Source: Dehalococcoidia bacterium
GTDB lineage: Bacteria; Chloroflexota; Dehalococcoidia; Dehalococcoidales; RBG-16-60-22
Assembly (NCBI GenBank): GCA_030613665.1
Contig: JAUWLN010000068.1
Span: 1 to 9,064 of the forward strand
Reading direction: 5' to 3'
DNA: 9,064 nucleotides
Both the position numbers and the translations under genes were made by a program. Below the pieces are notes generated by a model. It worked only from the letters and a program-made list of their open reading frames with translations, had not been told where the DNA came from and did not search any database. Each line of letters opens with the position of its first letter. The stretch's first letter is position 1. Positions 6,198-9,064 of the stretch are shown piece after piece.

Positions 6198-7091
6198 TTA
6201 TACTTTGGAAAGCACCTCTTCTACCTGCTCATCGGTCAGGGTTACGTAATCGTCTCTTTGCACCAGCTCATCTCGGTATTTAATTCTGGTTACATTGAAG
6301 CGAAAGTCACCATCCTCAGGAAGGTCTCCGGAGAATTCAAAGGTGGTTGGCCTGATGACCACGTCCGGCGTGTAATACCAGGCGATATCATAAACCTCCT
6401 CAGGATAGGCGCCGAGAAACACCATTTTACCCTGGTATTTGCCGCCTATTCCTTTATAAACGCAGGGGACCACATGGTCCACGATCCATCCCACTTCCTT
6501 TAAAGCCTCAACGGCAAAAACCTTCAGAATCCAGGGCTCAAAGTTAAGTTCCACATTGAAGTGATAGTGATTATATAGAGGGTCCTCGACGAGCCGGAGG
6601 GCTTTCTTCCAGTGGGCTGACTGGAAATACTTGGCGATTTCGCGCTCTTCCCGGGGACCGACGGATTTGAAATCAAACTGCTTGAGGTAGTTTTGCATGT
6701 AGCTCTTTCCCCAAGCCAGGACGTTCTTTCCTTCCTCGCCGAACTCCGCGGGATTGGAAGGCTCGATGATTACGTCCGGTCTGTATTTCCAGAACCAGTC
6801 CAGGTGCGGCAGATAGAGAGAGCTTTCTGGGTCATGGGGGTGAACGTTGTGCGCGGCAATTACGTCTTTGGCGCCGGGAGTGAGGATGTCTATTTTCCGG
6901 TCCAGCGCCATTCCCTTGCGAGCAAAATACCCCGTGAACAGCTTATCAATGGACTCCGGGGCTATTCTATTCCAGACGAACATGTGAGTGTGATATAGCT
7001 CTTCTTCTTTCTGAGTTAAATGCCGTATATATTCCTGCCAGTGGTCGGATTTAAAGTAATCTACCACTCCTTTTACCAAATCGTTGCTCAT
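6198..7091 (-). CDS. Protein of unrecognised family with two homologous halves and paired HxH motifs, 297 aa
   Basis: I do not recognise the family. There is no signal peptide or membrane segment, so it is probably cytoplasmic. The two halves look duplicated. DYFKSDHW (11-18) matches KYFQSAHW (154-161). YHTHMF (33-38) matches NHYHF (174-178), putting H34/H36 against H175/H177. RPDVIIEP (104-111) matches TPDVVIRP (241-248), and both are followed by an acidic segment (FGEEG 117-121, LPEDG 257-261). The offsets (143, 141, 137) are nearly constant, which chance similarity would not give. The first half adds HNVHPH (81-86). HxH pairs can bind metal, but no function is claimed. The start is supported by GAGGAGGA about seven nt upstream. 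It is the third gene of a run, 46 bp after the NHL gene, and converges with the enolase-family gene across 26 bp. Composition is rich in aromatic residues, His and Pro. Confidence 0.9.
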   Translation of the reverse strand: MSNDLVKGVVDYFKSDHWQEYIRHLTQKEEELYHTHMFVWNRIAPESIDKLFTGYFARKGMALDRKIDILTPGAKDVIAAHNVHPHDPESSLYLPHLDWFWKYRPDVIIEPSNPAEFGEEGKNVLAWGKSYMQNYLKQFDFKSVGPREEREIAKYFQSAHWKKALRLVEDPLYNHYHFNVELNFEPWILKVFAVEALKEVGWIVDHVVPCVYKGIGGKYQGKMVFLGAYPEEVYDIAWYYTPDVVIRPTTFEFSGDLPEDGDFRFNVTRIKYRDELVQRDDYVTLTDEQVEEVLSKV

Positions 7092-7137
7092 AATCTGTCC
7101 TCCTCTTGATTTTTATGATTCTGCAACCGCACCTGAT

Positions 7138-8079
7138 TCAGGTCTTGCGGACGAACTTCTGTACCGTTCTGGAGCCTTTATCGATTTTGGCCTGTGTTTT
7201 GGAGACCTCGCCGACGTAAATATCACCCCTTGAGTCCACCGCGATGGCATGAGGCGCTGCGAACAGAGATGTCTCCTTATCTTCTTCTTGGCTGCCCCAG
7301 CGCGCCAGAAGCTTCCCTTCTATAGAAAACAGGCTTACCCTCTGGTTTAACTCGGAAACATAAACTACCTGTTCGCTATCAATTACCATATCGGTTGGCC
7401 GGCTGAGGTCAGTCCACTGGTCGAGAAATTTGCCTTCTTTGTCAAAGATTTGAATCCGGTAATTCTCCCGGTCAACAACCCATACTCCGTCCTGGCTATC
7501 GACCCAGACCGAGTGGGGCAGTCGAAACTGACCCGGCTCAGTACCCGGTTCTCCCCAGGAGAGAAGCAGTTTGCCGTCAGGCGAGAACCTGTGTACCCTG
7601 GCGTTACCGTAACCGTCGGAGATAAAAATCTCACCAGCCGAAGATAGCGAGACCCCGGTCGGCCGATTAAACGGTGAGCCACCTCGTTTTATCGTGGGCA
7701 AACAGGAGGTCAGCGTTGCCCCCGGCGTATGAACAAATCCGGTGTCTGACGGCTGGTCCTTGTTGCCCATCTGCATCAGCAATTTCCCTTCTGGAGTGAA
7801 TTTGGAGACGGTATGGTTTCCGTCATCGGTGCAGTAGATGGAGCCATCGGGGTCGATATTGCTGCCGTGGGCTCGCTGAAAAAAACCTTCCCCCCAGGAA
7901 GCAATGAAATTGCCGTCGCGGTCGAACACTATTACCGGATGTTCGCTACGATTAAGGACATATACCCGGTCTTCGGCATCAACCGCCAGGCCGCAGGCAT
8001 CGGCGAATGACCATCCTTCCGGGAGCTTCGCCCAGCCATCATCTAACTCATAAGTATATTTACCGGTGCCAAATGGCAT
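7138..8079 (-). CDS. NHL-repeat six-bladed beta-propeller protein, 313 aa
   Basis: Repeats of about 40-48 residues are visible, each with a pattern like GLAVDAEDRVYVLNRSEHPVIVFDRDGNFIASWG. They lie at about 23-63, 66-107, 138-176, 184-224, 226-262 and 272-313, making a six-bladed propeller. The inter-blade segment 108-137 is longer than the rest. Databases often label such proteins peptidyl-alpha-hydroxyglycine alpha-amidating lyase-like because of propeller similarity, but nothing here supports that enzymatic activity. There is no signal peptide (MPFGTGKYTYELDD), so it should stay in the cytoplasm unless exported by an unseen route. NHL propellers usually bind other proteins, RNA or ligands, and some are lyases. 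A good AAAGGAGA lies about six nt before the ATG. Middle gene of a three-gene run, 88 bp after the PPC-domain gene. The fold is firm; the role is unknown. Confidence 0.92.
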   Translation of the reverse strand: MPFGTGKYTYELDDGWAKLPEGWSFADACGLAVDAEDRVYVLNRSEHPVIVFDRDGNFIASWGEGFFQRAHGSNIDPDGSIYCTDDGNHTVSKFTPEGKLLMQMGNKDQPSDTGFVHTPGATLTSCLPTIKRGGSPFNRPTGVSLSSAGEIFISDGYGNARVHRFSPDGKLLLSWGEPGTEPGQFRLPHSVWVDSQDGVWVVDRENYRIQIFDKEGKFLDQWTDLSRPTDMVIDSEQVVYVSELNQRVSLFSIEGKLLARWGSQEEDKETSLFAAPHAIAVDSRGDIYVGEVSKTQAKIDKGSRTVQKFVRKT

Positions 8080-8167
8080 ATTTACTCTCCTTTAACTTAA
8101 CCGATAGTGACCATCTGCCAGTCATCGAAGTGGTGCGCTCTTAAAGGACGTGCTATAAATCAGTGTC

Positions 8168-8650
8168 TTAAAGCGGCTCAGCAGATACCACCAGATGTCC
8201 GCTTTCCTTATCCAGCCGTTCTACCACTTTAACGCCGGTGATTTCGCCGAGAACCGTTACCAGTCTGGTAGCGATTGGGCTTCCACCTTCCGCCAAGTGC
8301 CCGCTATGGATTTTCCCATCCGGGTCGGCAAATAAACCATGTACATGGGCATCCATCTCGCCTTTATCCGTCTCGTAGATAATTCCCTCCAGACTCATTA
8401 GCTGCAGGGGACCGGGTATAACTTTGCGTGGGCTACGTCCGGTGCCGGTTTTGGAATCTTTGCTGGCGATGACGGTTTCAACAGTCAATTGGTGTAGACT
8501 ACCCACCGTAGACAAAATTGCCGCATAACGGATTCCGTTTTCTTTGCAGGCTGTTTTCAGGCTCTCAAACAGGTCCTTGTTTGGGGGCAGCGTTATCGGC
8601 AATATCTTTCCCATTTTGCCACATAGGTTCCCTTTTCCGGTCTGTGCCAT
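8168..8650 (-). CDS. PPC/PCC-domain (DUF296) protein, 160 aa
   Basis: A single PPC domain (Pfam family DUF296) fills almost the whole protein. The N-terminal LPPNKDLFESLKTACKENGI (21-40) leads to STVGSLHQLTV (47-57), then LEGIIYE (88-94), DAHVHGLFADPDGKIHSGHL (100-119) and LGEITGVKVVERLD (134-147). H102, H104 and H118 match the conserved HxH...H triad that binds zinc in bacterial PPC proteins. In plants the domain accompanies AT-hooks; here no AT-hook is present, so a DNA-binding role should not be assumed. Stand-alone bacterial members form trimers of unknown job. The start is supported by GGGGAGGAAAT; M13 is a less likely alternative without a site of its own. First gene of the run with the NHL and duplicated HxH proteins, preceded by a good promoter. 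Confidence 0.9.
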   Translation of the reverse strand: MAQTGKGNLCGKMGKILPITLPPNKDLFESLKTACKENGIRYAAILSTVGSLHQLTVETVIASKDSKTGTGRSPRKVIPGPLQLMSLEGIIYETDKGEMDAHVHGLFADPDGKIHSGHLAEGGSPIATRLVTVLGEITGVKVVERLDKESGHLVVSAEPL

Positions 8651-8678
8651 ATTTCCTCCCCTTTTTTTAATCTAATCG

Positions 8679-8708
8679 ATTTTAGGAGCAATCACTTGGA
8701 AATGTCAA
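8679..8708 (-). promoter_or_regulatory. Sigma-70-type promoter of the PPC-NHL-unknown gene run
   Basis: On the minus strand TTGACA (8703-8708) is followed after 18 bp by TAAAAT (8679-8684), 29 bp upstream of the PPC gene start. One arm of the 8-bp inverted repeat (8692-8699) falls inside its spacer, a position where a bound regulator would interfere with polymerase. Confidence 0.65.
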
Positions 8709-8759
8709 AAAATCGTGTTCGGACACCCGATAGCTTCTTGCTTCCGTCAAACCAAGTGA
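8692..8759. promoter_or_regulatory. Inverted repeat bracketing the divergent promoter region (candidate operator pair)
   Basis: TCACTTGG (8692-8699) recurs inverted as CCAAGTGA (8752-8759), a perfect 8-bp match with centres 60 bp apart. Near the midpoint lie GTGT-TCGG-ACAC (8715-8726) and TCGG-ACAC-CCGA (8719-8730), two small overlapping dyads. One outer arm is in the spacer of the leftward promoter; the other is 11 bp upstream of the rightward -35 box. Two half-sites like this suggest one regulator acting on both units. The pattern is seen; the function is inferred. Confidence 0.45.
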
Positions 8760-8770
8760 GAGATATGAAA

Positions 8771-8800
8771 TTGACACTCACCGGTAATAAAAATTATCAT
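8771..8800 (+). promoter_or_regulatory. Sigma-70-type promoter of the rightward SDR gene
   Basis: TTGACA (8771-8776) is followed after 18 bp by TATCAT (8795-8800), one base off the -10 consensus. Transcription would begin near 8807, about 32 nt before the start codon at 8839. It is divergent from the PPC-gene promoter. Confidence 0.65.
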
Positions 8801-8838
8801 ATATCGCGGATAGAATAACGATGGAAAAGGTGGGAAAT

Positions 8839-9064
8839 ATGCGATTCAAAGACAGGGTGACCATTGTCACAGGGAGTGCGCAGGGCATTGGCAAAGCTAT
8901 TGCCCAGGGTTTTGCCGGAGAAGAGGCCGACGTAATACTGCTGGACAAGTCGGAAGAAGCGCAAAACACAGCCCGTGAAATAGAAGCCGGAGGCGGCAAA
9001 GCATCGGCGATGATATGTGATGCCACCAATGGGCAAGAAGTAAAAGACACGGTAAAACAGATAA
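8839..9064 (+). CDS. SDR-family NAD-dependent oxidoreductase, N-terminal part (truncated by window edge)
   Basis: Seventy-five complete codons are visible before the edge. The protein opens MRFKDRVTIVTGSAQGIGKA, with the SDR nucleotide-binding TGSAQGIG at 11-18 and Asp 36 (LLDKSEE) pointing to NAD(H). By hand alignment it is about 64% identical (49 of 76 columns, one gap) to the SDR at 687-1430, so the two are close paralogues. Catalytic residues lie outside the window. An in-frame ATG at 8821 would add six residues but has no ribosome site. AAGGTGGG precedes the ATG at 8839, and the paralogue starts at the equivalent residue, so 8839 is chosen. It has its own promoter and is transcribed away from the PPC gene. 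Confidence 0.93.
   Translation, partial: MRFKDRVTIVTGSAQGIGKAIAQGFAGEEADVILLDKSEEAQNTAREIEAGGGKASAMICDATNGQEVKDTVKQI

Noticed and set aside
7138..8079. Naming the NHL protein a peptidylglycine amidating lyase
   Set aside because: The similarity is limited to the propeller repeats; no lyase active-site pattern could be verified by eye and no peptide-amidation context exists.
8168..8650. PPC-domain protein as an AT-hook DNA-binding regulator
   Set aside because: No AT-hook (RGRP core) is present; only the PPC domain with its His triad is seen, so a transcription-factor label would be borrowed from plants.
1..9064. tRNA, rRNA, CRISPR arrays, insertion sequences or attachment sites
   Set aside because: No cloverleaf-like gene, regularly spaced repeats, transposase fragment or terminal inverted repeats with target duplications were seen on either strand.

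Overview
The window reads as a catabolic/transport locus from a bacterium with standard sigma-70-like promoters (three near-consensus TTGACA boxes), strong GGAGG-type Shine-Dalgarno sites and mid-range GC. The solute-binding lipoprotein has a cysteine followed at once by a long Pro-Ala tract. I associate that style, together with a chloroaromatic/mannitol-type TRAP system, an old-yellow-enzyme-like reductase and several SDRs, with anaerobic Chloroflexota (Dehalococcoidia-like) genomes. This taxonomic call is an inference from style, not from a marker gene. No RNA gene, CRISPR array, transposase or phage gene was seen.

Left half (1-4650, all minus strand, read right to left): a TRAP transporter operon dctP (4650-3505), dctQ (3428-2919) and dctM (2926-1589, overlapping dctQ by 8 bp). 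An SDR dehydrogenase follows (1430-687), then the N-terminal 180 residues of an FMN-dependent old yellow enzyme/2-enoate-reductase family protein (541-1) that runs off the left edge. A perfect 13-bp hairpin lies between dctP and dctQ. A shorter hairpin lies just after the SDR, and a candidate promoter sits before the flavoenzyme gene.

Middle (4651-6171): a 351-bp divergent control region holds a strong promoter for the TRAP operon (TTGACA-17-TAAACT) and an extended -10 promoter (TGGTATAAT) facing the other way. The latter drives an enolase-superfamily (mandelate racemase/muconate lactonizing type) enzyme whose start is best placed at 5002.

Right half (6198-8650, minus strand, convergent with the enolase-family gene): a three-gene run in transcription order, a PPC/DUF296-domain protein (8650-8168), an NHL beta-propeller protein (8079-7138) and a 297-residue protein of unrecognised family (7091-6198). 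The last protein appears to be an internal duplication with an HxH motif in each half. A second SDR, about 64% identical by hand count to the first over the visible part, starts at 8839 on the plus strand and runs off the right edge. Its promoter and the PPC-gene promoter are divergent and are bracketed by an 8-bp inverted repeat.

Working model (inference): the TRAP system imports an organic acid; the enolase-family enzyme, the two SDRs and the flavin reductase act on it or its products. The PPC-NHL-duplicated-protein trio is an accessory unit of unknown job, and is the least explained part of the window.
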